Of a stretch of 35,979 nucleotides of DNA, positions 16,001 to 23,329 are shown in pieces. The DNA lies in contig DASPOF010000142.1 in the NCBI GenBank assembly GCA_035626155.1, positions 1-35,979 on the forward strand, in the 5' to 3' direction. The notes beneath the pieces are model-generated. The model was not told the origin of the DNA, did not search any database, and saw nothing but the letters and a program-made list of their open reading frames with translations. Both the position numbers and the translations under genes were made by a program. The DNA comes from DASPOF01 sp035626155 (GTDB lineage Bacteria > Desulfobacterota > Binatia > Binatales > Binataceae). How positions within the stretch are numbered: position 1 is the first letter of the stretch; every line of letters starts with the position of its first letter.

Positions 16001-16881
16001 TCGGCAGGCTTAACCTGCTGGCGACCTGGCCGCGCCAGTTCGTGATATCGCAGTCCACTCTCAACGAGCTGCGCCGGCTTGCAATCGATGACACGCTGAT
16101 GCGGCTGCCGCCGGGATTTTCCGCATCGATCAACGGCAACGACGGCAAGCGCTGCGACGTGCAATTGCGCGCGCTCGCCGACGGGCTCCAGTCGGTGTGC
16201 AGGGTGCGCGATGGCGCCGCGCTCGCGACACTCGACGCCGACCGCCGCGAACGGCTGGTGCACCTGCTCGGACGCCACGGCGCCGAGTCGGTCGTGATCG
16301 CATCGATGCCGGGCCACGTCCTGTGGACGGACGACCGGGTTCTGGCGAGCCTGGCCAAGTCCGAGTTCGGCGTTCGCCGGGTATGGACGCAGGCAGCGCT
16401 TCAGTCGCGCGTGCAGGCCGGGTGCCTGGATCCTGCCGAGCTTGCCACGGCGAGCACCAAGCTCGCGGGGTGGGGGTACACGTTTACGACGCCGAGCGTG
16501 GAGACGCTGATGCGCGCGGGGTCGGTTGCGATGTGGAACGCGGATCAGTTCCCGCTGCGGCAGGCGCTCGACCAGTTTGCCGGAGAGGCGATCAATCTTT
16601 CCGACGCGGTGCGGCTGGCCGCCGAGTTGATCGTGAAGATGTACAGCGACGTGCATCTGCGCGCCACCCGGCGGACGGTCACGATGCGTCTGCTCGACCG
16701 GCTGGCTGCGCGCACGGGAGGCCGCGATGCGATCGAGGCGCTGCCGCGCTCGCTGCCGGTTCGTTTCGGACTCGATTTGATTCGCGCCCGCGAGCTGAGC
16801 GATGTGATCAGGGGGTGGATGGCGCAGAATATGGTCGTCTCGCAGGAGGAAGGAGAGAAGCAGGCGGCGATCAGCGCCTGA
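13036..16881 (+). CDS. Giant REase-like / TPR / GreAB-C-like / PIN-domain protein
   Basis: The 1281-residue protein has four parts. Residues 10-145 follow the restriction-endonuclease-like (Mrr/PD-(D/E)xK) pattern (DEFERLCLKLLRRHW, FVIATT, ITWDDIEELLDEYP). However, the GxD and QxK positions read GIHLIE (46-51) and RCDLHE (62-67), so catalysis is probably lost. Residues about 190-770 are degenerate TPR helices. Residues about 785-862 resemble the GreA/GreB C-terminal domain (ERWVILED, HPLAKALNRKRVGDKF). Residues about 974-1130 form a PIN fold with D979, E1011, D1099 and D1100 as the likely metal site. A domain combination named TPR-GreAB-C-PIN is recalled from comparative work on conflict systems. 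RNA cleavage coupled to transcription is inference. No ribosome site precedes the ATG; the gene appears monocistronic. Confidence 0.8.
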   Translation: MTNSAPGYRVPRSADEFERLCLKLLRRHWQLPQLERLRDPDRRAKGIHLIEISGRPRLAAVRCDLHEAQGPLQAAEIKDAAERAVSLGLPIGRFVIATTARRTSGLQRTLFELNRTASSRPGGLSAIEVITWDDIEELLDEYPLIVTEFGTAAKRQALSNFDAAIHLEPRCAPVEEAAADSADGEIVSAAQSLERREHQMARLALLRLREQRWAELGAAQKFRVLTYLAVAWLKEGEARKAALLLIAARSLQPDDEFACTNEALAHELLGERDRAYALADRLRMQFPGSARALALWLNNAPRTLSAAAIESEMPAELGADPEIAILMARRSLGEADYARAERFARAATAALQDHSDPWLLLGQALLLSEVAEPAAAAPGSEPGEEGSRVREAESCFTQALALAQKESAERNEVQALIGRAQARIALRDTEGAGKDIEEAHGLKREDGNGLCEYGIVLRSRGSLSEAIDVFRRAAAAGGRDDAEYHLAVTLRERDDPGDLQEAAELLGRAVARFDSVPKGDYPFAVACAADALGRLERWREADILIAGLPEGAIAPVALLTLRANLRLAQGKFDQAAKLADEALEALAPNTSLDDRRKLAAVLHDLGRYRDALPLWEALAASGSPNDGRRLLDCASRLGREDIVLDLTRQLHPEQADSATAKSSELDRLEHSDPLAALGLMQDYLAEHPEDAVMRLRRSIAADRLGRTDLVIADPSAMPPAREVPSAIGREAVRIMREGGRANEALTYAYELLRRHPLDPDAHRGYLAALGPLGPMPHVAEFDTAAPGSAVCFVEQDGNVERWVILEDANDPDENQDEYGPAHPLAKALNRKRVGDKFQLPEGRFSRKSGVVKQIISKFARRYQDCLSGWQRRFPGLPEIEMSHGRIEALALAEVPADPGALFPPPAVKRDDALKDAGRVYAANSLPIHAVAEHLALNDLQTMFVLAQQPDVPIKCCTGSAEELGEALGAFERANAIVIDLSAIATLCLLGRLNLLATWPRQFVISQSTLNELRRLAIDDTLMRLPPGFSASINGNDGKRCDVQLRALADGLQSVCRVRDGAALATLDADRRERLVHLLGRHGAESVVIASMPGHVLWTDDRVLASLAKSEFGVRRVWTQAALQSRVQAGCLDPAELATASTKLAGWGYTFTTPSVETLMRAGSVAMWNADQFPLRQALDQFAGEAINLSDAVRLAAELIVKMYSDVHLRATRRTVTMRLLDRLAARTGGRDAIEALPRSLPVRFGLDLIRARELSDVIRGWMAQNMVVSQEEGEKQAAISA

Positions 16882-17070
16882 CATTCATCGAGCCGGGATT
16901 TTATCAAGGCGTGATGCGCCCGAACGATTGCGCGCCGGCCTGACCCGGCGGGGATCGATGCTCCCCGCGCGGGGCTGGGCGCGTCCGCCGCCGCCTCAAA
17001 GCGCGTCGTGTTGCCCGAGCAGTTCGAGTAGAATTGAGAGCGACCGAGGTAAGAAGGGGAGATACTCGCT

Positions 17071-17412
17071 ATGCCGGCAATCCGCGACGGCGACCGTGTG
17101 GTGCTGGTCGATAAACGCGTCTTCCGCGACGACAACACCCGCATCTTTGTAGGCATCGTCGAGGAATTCGACGCCGGAATAATCCGCGCGCGCGGCTACA
17201 GCTACCACGTCAGTCCGTACGAGGTGGCCGGCACCGAACGGCGCGGCGAGGAGTGCGTGCGAGTCATCTCGCTCGCATCCGGCGACATGCTCTATCTTCT
17301 TCCGCGCGACCAGGACATCACCAAGCTCCAGCTCAAGCGCTCGCCCAAGTCGATGAGCCTGACCGACGGGAAATTCGCGATGGACTTGAGCGATTTCCTG
17401 CTCCGCGCGTAA
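17071..17412 (+). CDS. Small beta-rich protein of unknown function
   Basis: The 113-residue product is predicted to be mostly beta strand (GDRVVLVDKRVF, RIFVGIVEEFDAGIIRARGYSYHV), with an SH3-like or Sm-like look and no Cys, signal peptide or membrane segment. A purine-rich AAGAAGGGGAG site precedes the ATG. It follows the giant TPR-PIN gene by 189 bp on the same strand and converges with the alpha/beta hydrolase. The regular strand pattern and good start make it a real gene. No family could be named, and a functional link to the PIN protein is possible only through proximity. Confidence 0.7.
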   Translation: MPAIRDGDRVVLVDKRVFRDDNTRIFVGIVEEFDAGIIRARGYSYHVSPYEVAGTERRGEECVRVISLASGDMLYLLPRDQDITKLQLKRSPKSMSLTDGKFAMDLSDFLLRA

Positions 17413-17464
17413 CTGCGCCACGAAGCATCGCGGGCGCGCGGGCCGTTCCACGCAGCGTGCAGGA

Positions 17465-18337
17465 CTAGAGCGAATCGATGAACTCGATAATCGCGCTGGT
17501 GGTGTCGTCGGGATTATCGAGCGGAACGTGATGGTACGCGCGCGGAATCTCCCGGTATACCGAGCCGCGGATCATGCGATGCATCCGGCCCGCGCTCCAG
17601 GGGCTCACCAGTCCGCTCGATTCGCCGCGCAGGATGAGCGTGGGCAGTTTGATCGTGCCAATTTTGGGCCGCGCGGTTGAACCGCCTTCAACCTTGCGCC
17701 ACGCGCGCGTCTCGGGATCGAAGCGGAACGCCCAGTGGCCGTTGGGCAACTGCATCGCACCCAGCATCGCGAGCCGCTCCAGGTCGGCGCGCGACAAGTA
17801 GGTTTCCGGCGGCGAGAGCCTGAACCTGCGCACGATCCCGTCGGCCGTCTTCAGCTCGGGCCGCAGACCGCCCTGCGCCTTGCGGCGCCATCGCCACATG
17901 AGCCGCCTTCTCAGAGGCGGCGGTCCATGCGGGGAATCCACGATAACGAGCGCCTCGAGCAGGTCCGGATGCGAGACCGCCACCCATTGCGCGACCGCGC
18001 CCCCCATCGAATGCCCCACCAGCACGACGCGCGCACCGAGATGCTCGATGAGCCCGCACACGTCGCGGACGTAAGCCTGCGGGCCGTAGTGCGGCGGGCG
18101 TGCCCATTCGCTGCGCCCGTGCCCGCGAAAATCGAGCGCGGTCACGTGCCCGTACGGAACCAGCTGCGGCGCGACGCCATCCCACCAATGCGCGTGCGCG
18201 CTTCCACCGTGGAGGAGAACGAAAGTCCGTTTCTTCGAGTCGCCGCCCCAGTCGAGGTAATGAAGCTTCAGTCCGTCGACGATTGCGAAGCGATGGGCCG
18301 GCTCCGCGAGCGCCGGAGCCGCTTGCTCATGTGCCAT
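17465..18337 (-). CDS. Alpha/beta hydrolase
   Basis: This 290-residue protein has the alpha/beta-hydrolase order. The oxyanion segment LLHGGSAHAHWW is at residues 41-52 and DFRGHGRSEW at 69-78. The nucleophile elbow VGHSMGG has Ser110 as catalytic residue. An acidic residue lies in LILRGESSGLVSP, and the late His is at 269 or 270 in AYHHVPLDNP. A charged insert rich in Arg (about 140-170) forms the cap region. The acid position is Glu in the visible motif, which is less usual than Asp. Typical substrates are esters, epoxides or ring-cleavage products; none can be chosen from the sequence. It is a single gene, divergent from the PKD-domain protein. Confidence 0.88.
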   Translation of the reverse strand: MAHEQAAPALAEPAHRFAIVDGLKLHYLDWGGDSKKRTFVLLHGGSAHAHWWDGVAPQLVPYGHVTALDFRGHGRSEWARPPHYGPQAYVRDVCGLIEHLGARVVLVGHSMGGAVAQWVAVSHPDLLEALVIVDSPHGPPPLRRRLMWRWRRKAQGGLRPELKTADGIVRRFRLSPPETYLSRADLERLAMLGAMQLPNGHWAFRFDPETRAWRKVEGGSTARPKIGTIKLPTLILRGESSGLVSPWSAGRMHRMIRGSVYREIPRAYHHVPLDNPDDTTSAIIEFIDSL

Positions 18338-18497
18338 TACGAGAACATCCTAATCGACCCGCGACGGCATGCAAAGAAACAATCGACTCGCGGCCGCGCG
18401 CAGCGAAATCCGCCGCCGGGCTGGCGGGTCGCCTGAGCATCATGATAACAACTGATCGATAGCGCGCTCGCGGCACCCGGACTCTTGCACACTCCGT

Positions 18498-18941
18498 ATG
18501 ACCATGACTGATCGATCCCGGATACGCGCCGCGCTCGCCGCGGCGATGCTCGCCATCGCGACGATAGCGGCGGTCGGAGCCATTCCCGCCGCGGCGCAGG
18601 AAGCCGTCCCGGGAGCGCCCTCGATGAACTCGGCGGAGGCTCCGCTAGCGATCGATCTGCCCCAGTTGCCGCAGGTAACGCTGCAAGTAGTGCCGGGCTA
18701 TGGCACCGTGCCGCTCACGTGCGGCTTTCTGGTGGGCAACCCTAATCCCGAGGCAGGCGAGTTCACGTCGTTTCGCTGGAACTTCGGTGATGGCCAGGTC
18801 TCGACGCTGCCGCCGACCGCGTTCTTCCACACTTACACCCAGGCGGGCAGCTACGTTGTCACGCTCACCGTGACGACCGCCGACGGAAAAAGCGCGACGG
18901 CGCTTGCCGGCGTGATCGTGCGCCCGGTTGGCCTCCAATAG
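18498..18941 (+). CDS. Secreted PKD-domain protein
   Basis: The 147-residue product has a signal peptide with hydrophobic core at residues 11-29 and cleavage near AAAQ-E. A short linker and one PKD domain (about 60-143) follow. The PKD hallmark FRWNFGDG and the HTYTQAGSYVVTLTV strand are both present. PKD folds are Ig-like modules that mediate binding at the cell surface or in secreted enzymes. Here the domain stands alone, so a binding or structural role outside the inner membrane is likely. The TPR lipoprotein follows on the same strand after 87 bp. Confidence 0.82.
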   Translation: MTMTDRSRIRAALAAAMLAIATIAAVGAIPAAAQEAVPGAPSMNSAEAPLAIDLPQLPQVTLQVVPGYGTVPLTCGFLVGNPNPEAGEFTSFRWNFGDGQVSTLPPTAFFHTYTQAGSYVVTLTVTTADGKSATALAGVIVRPVGLQ

Positions 18942-19028
18942 CGCCGACTCGCCGCATCAATCTGCGTGCGGACTGGCGTCGCTGCCGCGCCATTGACTTG
19001 CCGGAGCGCAAGGCGAGTATCTGAAGTG

Positions 19029-19514
19029 ATGACGAATTCGCTCGGTAGGGTGATCCTGGTGCCGCTGGTTGCGTTGATTGCGTGCTCGGCCGCCGCCTGC
19101 CTGCAAGCCGCGATCGACCAGAACAAGAGCCTTATCGAACAGCAGCAGGCGCAGCTCCAACAAATGCAGCAGGACATCGCAGCGCTCAGGGCGCAGCAGA
19201 GCCCCAGCGCCGCGCCGGTGCCGCCCGGGCAATGCGATGCGGGCGTGATGGCGAAGGCGACCAGGAGCGGCGGCGAGAAGTTCGCCGCCAACGATTTCGC
19301 CAAGGCGCTCGGGTACTACCAGGATGCGCTCGCTGCGTGCCCGGGGAATCCAAGAGCGGAACTGAACGTGGCGCGCGCCTACGAGGCCTCGGGCAATCGG
19401 GCCGATGCGATCGAGCATTACCAGCGCGCTGCGGCAAGCGGCGATCCGTCCGAGCACGATGCCGAGGAGCAGGCCCGCGCGGCGCTCACGCGCCTGGGCG
19501 GGCGCTCCAATTAG
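19029..19514 (+). CDS. TPR lipoprotein with coiled coil
   Basis: The start is the ATG at 19029; the open frame reaches back to 18966 but without signal features. The 161-residue product begins with a lipoprotein signal ending in ALIAC (Cys19 lipidated) or, less likely, in the later AAAC. A Gln-rich coiled coil (about 27-55) and a Pro/Ala linker lead into about two TPR motifs (KFAANDFAKALGYYQDAL, NVARAYEASGNRADAIEHYQRA). This layout resembles YbgF/CpoB-like and other envelope scaffold lipoproteins. It probably anchors in a membrane and binds partner proteins in the periplasm. Confidence 0.78.
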   Translation: MTNSLGRVILVPLVALIACSAAACLQAAIDQNKSLIEQQQAQLQQMQQDIAALRAQQSPSAAPVPPGQCDAGVMAKATRSGGEKFAANDFAKALGYYQDALAACPGNPRAELNVARAYEASGNRADAIEHYQRAAASGDPSEHDAEEQARAALTRLGGRSN

Positions 19515-19588
19515 AATCGGGGCTCCTGCAGATTTCGCTGGGGTGCGCGCGGCGGGTAAGATTCGATTCTGCGGCCCGACGCATTGCC

Positions 19589-20614
19589 ATGAGCGCGGAC
19601 TCATCCACTCGGCCCGGTGAATCTCCCGCAGGCGCGGCGGCGCGGCCGCGCTGCATCGCGGTCCTGACCGCCGGCGGCGATGCGCCCGGGATGAACGCTG
19701 CAACTCGGGCCGTGGTCCGCAGCGCGCAAGGCGCGGGGATCGAAGTGCTCGGCGTGCGCCGCGGTTATGACGGGCTGGTCACGGGCGATCTCGAGCCGAT
19801 GTCGAGCCGCGCCGTCGCCAATATCATCCAGCGCGGCGGCACGGTGCTCGAAACCTCGCGTTCGGAGGCTTTCCGACATCAGGGCGGCCGCGAGCGCGCC
19901 GCGCGCCATCTCAAGGAACGCGGCGCCGATGCGCTGGTCGTGATCGGCGGCGAGGGATCACTGGCCGGCGCGACGGTGTTCCATGGCGAGACCGGGCTGC
20001 CGGTCATGGTCCTGCCCGCATCGATCGACAACGATGTGCCCGGCACCGACTATTCCATCGGATTCGACACCGCAGTGAACACCGCGCTCGACGCCATCGA
20101 CCGGATTCGCGACACCGCCTTCGCGTACGAGCGCCTGTTTTGCGTCGAGGTGATGGGGCGCGATTCGGGCTTCATCGCGGTGGCCGTCGCGGTCGGGGCC
20201 GGCGCCGAGGCCGTCGTGGTGCCCGAGATACCACTGGACATGGACGATCTGATGCGGCGAGTCGAGGAGAGCCAGAACCGGGGCAAGCGCGCATCGATTA
20301 TCGTCGTCTCCGAGGGGCCGCGCACGGGGGGCGTCCTGCCGCTGGCGCGGGCGCTTGCGGGAAGATTCGGAATCGAGCCGAGAATCGTTGTCCTTGGCCA
20401 CATTCAGCGCGGCGGAGCGCCCACCGCGCGCGACCGGCTGCTCGCAAGCCGAATGGGCGCCGGGGCGGTGCAGGCGCTCATCGATGGCGCGCCATCCTCT
20501 CTGATTGGCGAGGAGCGCGGCGAGATCGTTCGCGTGGCGCTGGACATCGCTCGCCAGAAAGTCCGCAAGCTCGACCCCGCCCTGATAGACCTCGTCCACC
20601 GGCTCTCGATTTAA
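19589..20614 (+). CDS. pfkA: 6-phosphofructokinase
   Basis: PfkA phosphorylates fructose 6-phosphate in glycolysis. The ATG at 19589 gives 341 residues; the longer open frame upstream is a shadow of the lipoprotein gene. TAGGDAPGMN (28-36) binds the phosphoryl donor. SIDND at 145-149 contains the catalytic Asp147, and MGRDSG (189-194) and GHIQRGG (270-276) contact fructose 6-phosphate. Residue 122 is Glu in GGEGS, where E. coli has Asp in GGDGS. Gly123 is retained, which favours ATP over pyrophosphate as donor. The N-terminal 20 residues form a short non-conserved extension. A single-gene transcript is likely. Confidence 0.9.
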   Translation: MSADSSTRPGESPAGAAARPRCIAVLTAGGDAPGMNAATRAVVRSAQGAGIEVLGVRRGYDGLVTGDLEPMSSRAVANIIQRGGTVLETSRSEAFRHQGGRERAARHLKERGADALVVIGGEGSLAGATVFHGETGLPVMVLPASIDNDVPGTDYSIGFDTAVNTALDAIDRIRDTAFAYERLFCVEVMGRDSGFIAVAVAVGAGAEAVVVPEIPLDMDDLMRRVEESQNRGKRASIIVVSEGPRTGGVLPLARALAGRFGIEPRIVVLGHIQRGGAPTARDRLLASRMGAGAVQALIDGAPSSLIGEERGEIVRVALDIARQKVRKLDPALIDLVHRLSI

Positions 20615-20666
20615 CCCCCTACCTTCTTTTCGCCTGCCCATCGCCCAGGTTGGCGTGCCGGGAACC

Positions 20667-20687
20667 AAACCGCGATGCCCGTGGTTT
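20667..20687 (+). other. Hairpin in the pfkA 3' intergenic region
   Basis: AAACCGCG pairs with CGTGGTTT (8 bp, one G-U) over a 5-nt loop, 53 bp after the pfkA stop. It may mark the transcript end. The following TAGTGTTC is not a proper U-run, so termination is uncertain. Confidence 0.35.
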
Positions 20688-20781
20688 AGTGTTCAAGCGG
20701 GTTCCGTCTCATCGCGGTCGGTGGGAAACGCCCGGCAGGAAGCACGGCGGGCGGTCCGAGTGGACCCGGCGGGTTGAACGG

Positions 20782-21234
20782 ATGAAAGTTGGCGCTTACA
20801 GTTCCTCAAATTCTGCACTGGAAGGGGTGGTAGGACTTCATCAGATTCTGCCCTGCCAGTACTTCGATCAATCGGGCGGCCATCGGTTATCATCGGAGCA
20901 GCGCCTCATGCTGGCTCTGCTGGCCGACGCGATTAACGTCTATCAGCAGGGTGTGATGTCGCGAAGCACCCGCAAGCGGCTGCTCTACGTCGATGCCGAG
21001 CGCTGGATTACGGCGGACTCCTCGAACCGCCACGCGTTCAGCTTCGTGAACGTGTGCGAGTCGCTGGAGATCGACCCGTCCGCGCTTCGCCGGCGCATGA
21101 TCGCCTGGAAACACGAAGTGCGGCGGGGAATCGAGTCCCGCTCGACGCAGCATCTGCGGCTGAAGATCACTCCCCGCCCGAGGCGGATGAGCGAGCGCCG
21201 TCGCCGCACGCCGGTGACCGCGCGAGCGTTCTAG
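20782..21234 (+). CDS. Conserved-looking helical protein of unknown function
   Basis: The ATG at 20782 gives 150 residues. The core (about residues 33-115) is helical and well ordered: QRLMLALLADAINVYQQG, then RWITADSS, then FSFVNVCESLEIDPSALRRR and a basic helix. The segment FSFVNVCESLEIDPSALR reads like the recognition part of a small helix-turn-helix. With the basic tail (RRMSERRRRTP), it could bind DNA or RNA. No signal peptide or membrane segment is seen. An in-frame opening extends upstream through pfkA, but only as a shadow. A good intrinsic terminator follows. Confidence 0.7.
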   Translation: MKVGAYSSSNSALEGVVGLHQILPCQYFDQSGGHRLSSEQRLMLALLADAINVYQQGVMSRSTRKRLLYVDAERWITADSSNRHAFSFVNVCESLEIDPSALRRRMIAWKHEVRRGIESRSTQHLRLKITPRPRRMSERRRRTPVTARAF

Positions 21235-21276
21235 CCCTCTCTGTTCGGCGGACTCCCCCGGGGTTTCGGTCCCTCC

Positions 21277-21306
21277 ATCGCGCAGTCTCCTGCGCTCGCG
21301 ATTTTT
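21277..21306 (+). terminator. Rho-independent terminator
   Basis: ATCGCG (21277-21282) pairs with CGCGAT (21297-21302), and inside it CAG-TCTC-CTG forms the tip; GCGCAG/CTGCGC offers an alternative 6-bp stem. The stem is followed by TTTT (21303-21306). It lies 43 bp after the preceding stop codon and would end that gene's transcript. Confidence 0.55.
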
Positions 21307-21410
21307 CGCGCGCCGTGACATAAACTCACAACTCGATCCGCAGCCGCACGGCGGCGCCGGAGGCCTGGTCCGGCGCGGCGGAGCGGACAATCGACAAGGA
21401 GATTGCGAAA

Positions 21411-22187
21411 TTGAAGGATCCATTCAGCATCGAGGGGAAAGTCACTATCGTCACCGGCGGCGGGACCGGAATCGGGGAGTCGATCGCGCATGAGTTCGCC
21501 AAACGCGGGGCCCCGGTTCTGATTGCGAGCCGCAGCGCCGAGCATCTGGAACCCGTCCGCGACGCGATCCGCAAGGAGGGCGGCAAGTGCGAGCTTGCGG
21601 TCTGCGACGTCCGCGATGCGGCGCAATGCGATGCGATGGTGGCCGAGGCGGTGAAGCATTTTGGCCGCCTCGATGTGCTCATCAACAACCACGGCGCGAG
21701 CATCGCCACTCCCTCGCTTAACCTTTCGCCCAACGGATGGCGCGCAGTGGTCGGCATCAACCTCGACGGCGTTTTCTTCTGCTCCAAGGCCGCTGCCCGC
21801 CAGTTCATCGCGCAAAAGAGCGGCGGCGCAATCATCAACATCTCATCGACCGCCGGCGTGCATGGGTCGCCCGGGATGTTGCCCTACGGCGCGGCCAAGG
21901 CGGGCGTGAATAACCTGACGGTGTCGCACGCGAGCGAGTGGGGCTCGCTGGGAATCCGGGTCAACTGCATCGCGCCCGGGCCGATCGATACCGAGGGCGC
22001 CGCGCCGCGCACGTGGCCCAATCCGCAGATTAAGGAGATGGTGGCGAAGTCGCGCGCGCTCGGGCGCTTCGGCCGGGTCGAGGAAATCTCCTACCCGTGC
22101 ATCTTCCTGGCCTCGGATGCGTCGAGCTATGTGACCGGGGCGCTGCTAATCGTGGACGGCGGCCAGGCCGCCCGCATGGCCGGTTAG
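21411..22187 (+). CDS. SDR-family oxidoreductase (3-oxoacyl reductase / dienoyl-CoA reductase type)
   Basis: This classical short-chain dehydrogenase has 258 residues. TGGGTGIG (15-22) binds NAD(P). NNHG (92-95), the catalytic Ser in INISSTAG (145 or 146) and YGAAK (Tyr159, Lys163) complete the active site. PGPIDTEG and the C-terminal YVTGALLIVDGG are standard. Translation begins at TTG 21411, nine bases after AAGGAG. The overall pattern is closest to FabG-like and 2,4-dienoyl-CoA reductase-like enzymes that act on acyl-CoA or acyl-ACP. It lies before the HadA/HadB-like dehydratase pair on the same strand, which supports fatty-acyl metabolism. Confidence 0.9.
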   Translation: MKDPFSIEGKVTIVTGGGTGIGESIAHEFAKRGAPVLIASRSAEHLEPVRDAIRKEGGKCELAVCDVRDAAQCDAMVAEAVKHFGRLDVLINNHGASIATPSLNLSPNGWRAVVGINLDGVFFCSKAAARQFIAQKSGGAIINISSTAGVHGSPGMLPYGAAKAGVNNLTVSHASEWGSLGIRVNCIAPGPIDTEGAAPRTWPNPQIKEMVAKSRALGRFGRVEEISYPCIFLASDASSYVTGALLIVDGGQAARMAG

Positions 22188-22406
22188 CGGGAGCGCAACT
22201 CGCAGAGCGGTTTCGCGATTGCGCCGCCTTCGGTTGATGCGCCCTGGCGTTTCGGCCTACTCCCCCATTCGGGCGCTTGTCCCGAAGGTTTGGGTCATGG
22301 TACCCCAATGCGGACATGGTGCGTGCCGGGTGCGGGCTGGGCGCGCGCTCGGCGCGAGATAGTCGATTTACAACGCGCAGCGGTTTCTACTCTGGAGAGG
22401 ATTGAG

Positions 22407-22868
22407 ATGGCCGACAAAAGTATGGTGGGACGCAAGGGCAAGCCATTCAAAATGCCGATCGAATGGGGCAAGGTGCGCGAGTTTGCCCGCGCCGTCAAGG
22501 ACCCCAACCCCCTCTATTTCGATCCCGAACTCGCAAAGAAGGAACTCGGCGGAATCCCGATTCCGGTGACGTTTCTCCAGACCAGCGCATTCTGGCAGGA
22601 GGCCGATTCCGGTCCCGGCATGGGCGGTTTCGATCTCCGGCGAATCCTCCATGGCGAGCAGGAGTTCGAGTTCTTCAAGCCGATCTTCGTGGGCGACACC
22701 CTGACCGGAGTCAGCCAGATTGCCGATGTCTATGAGAAGGAGGGCGGCCGCGGCGGCAAGATGACCTTCCTCGTCAGTGAGGTCGAGTACACCAACCAGC
22801 GCGGCGAGAAAGTCGCGGTCGCGCGCTCGACCCTGATCGAAACCGGCCAGACGGTGCGGGCCAGCTAA
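22407..22868 (+). CDS. MaoC-type dehydratase N-terminal-like subunit (HadA-like)
   Basis: The ATG at 22407 follows GGAGAGG and gives 153 residues; the upstream in-frame ATG at 22290 has no ribosome site. The sequence matches the FAS1-type MaoC_dehydrat_N hot-dog fold. It opens with a positively charged segment and EFARAVKDPNPLYFDPE (about 26-42), then has VTFLQTSAFWQ and HGEQEFEFFKPIFVGDTL. It lacks the Asp/His hydratase dyad. In mycobacteria such a subunit (HadA) pairs with a catalytic HadB to dehydrate (3R)-hydroxyacyl-ACP. The next gene supplies exactly that partner, 38 bp downstream. Confidence 0.85.
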   Translation: MADKSMVGRKGKPFKMPIEWGKVREFARAVKDPNPLYFDPELAKKELGGIPIPVTFLQTSAFWQEADSGPGMGGFDLRRILHGEQEFEFFKPIFVGDTLTGVSQIADVYEKEGGRGGKMTFLVSEVEYTNQRGEKVAVARSTLIETGQTVRAS

Positions 22869-22906
22869 CCCGATCAGATCATTATCGTCATTATCGGAGA
22901 ATCACG

Positions 22907-23329
22907 ATGGCTCCAAAGCTGAAATTCGATTCGGTTAAAGTCGGAGACGAGATTCCCAAGTTCGTCGTCGAGGGCATCACGCGACCCGATTTCGTTCGCT
23001 ATGCCGGGGCATCGGGCGACTTCGTCCCGCTCCATTACGACCAGGCGTTCGTCGAGGCCGCCGGTATCCCGACCGTATTCGCCCAGGGGATGTTCACCGC
23101 GGGGCTGCTGTCCAAGGCGCTGACCGACTATGTCGGGATAGGAAATGTGCGCCAGTACAAGGTGCGCTTCGCAACGCGCCTGTGGCCGGGAGATATCGTC
23201 ACCTGCACGGGCAAAGTCACCAACAAGCTCGAGCAGAACGGCGAGAAGCTCATCGAGGGCGACCTGATCGTGCTCAACCAGAAGGGCGAACCCGCGATTC
23301 GCGGCTCGTTCCGCGCCGCCTGCGGGTGA
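22907..23329 (+). CDS. MaoC-like (R)-specific hydratase/dehydratase (HadB-like catalytic subunit)
   Basis: The 140-residue hot-dog protein contains the hydratase-2 motif YAGASGDFVPLHYDQAF (32-48), with the catalytic pair Asp38 and His43. GIPTVFAQGMFTAGLLS and FATRLWPGDIVTCTGKV follow as in the MaoC family. It reversibly hydrates trans-2-enoyl thioesters to (R)-3-hydroxyacyl forms. Together with the preceding non-catalytic subunit it should make a HadAB-like heterodimer. Whether it serves fatty-acid elongation, polyhydroxyalkanoate supply or beta-oxidation cannot be decided here. Confidence 0.9.
   Translation: MAPKLKFDSVKVGDEIPKFVVEGITRPDFVRYAGASGDFVPLHYDQAFVEAAGIPTVFAQGMFTAGLLSKALTDYVGIGNVRQYKVRFATRLWPGDIVTCTGKVTNKLEQNGEKLIEGDLIVLNQKGEPAIRGSFRAACG

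Noticed and set aside
14665..16884. 739-residue minus-strand frame opposite the giant gene
   Set aside because: No recognisable motif and shadow-like composition; the plus-strand protein has clear domains.
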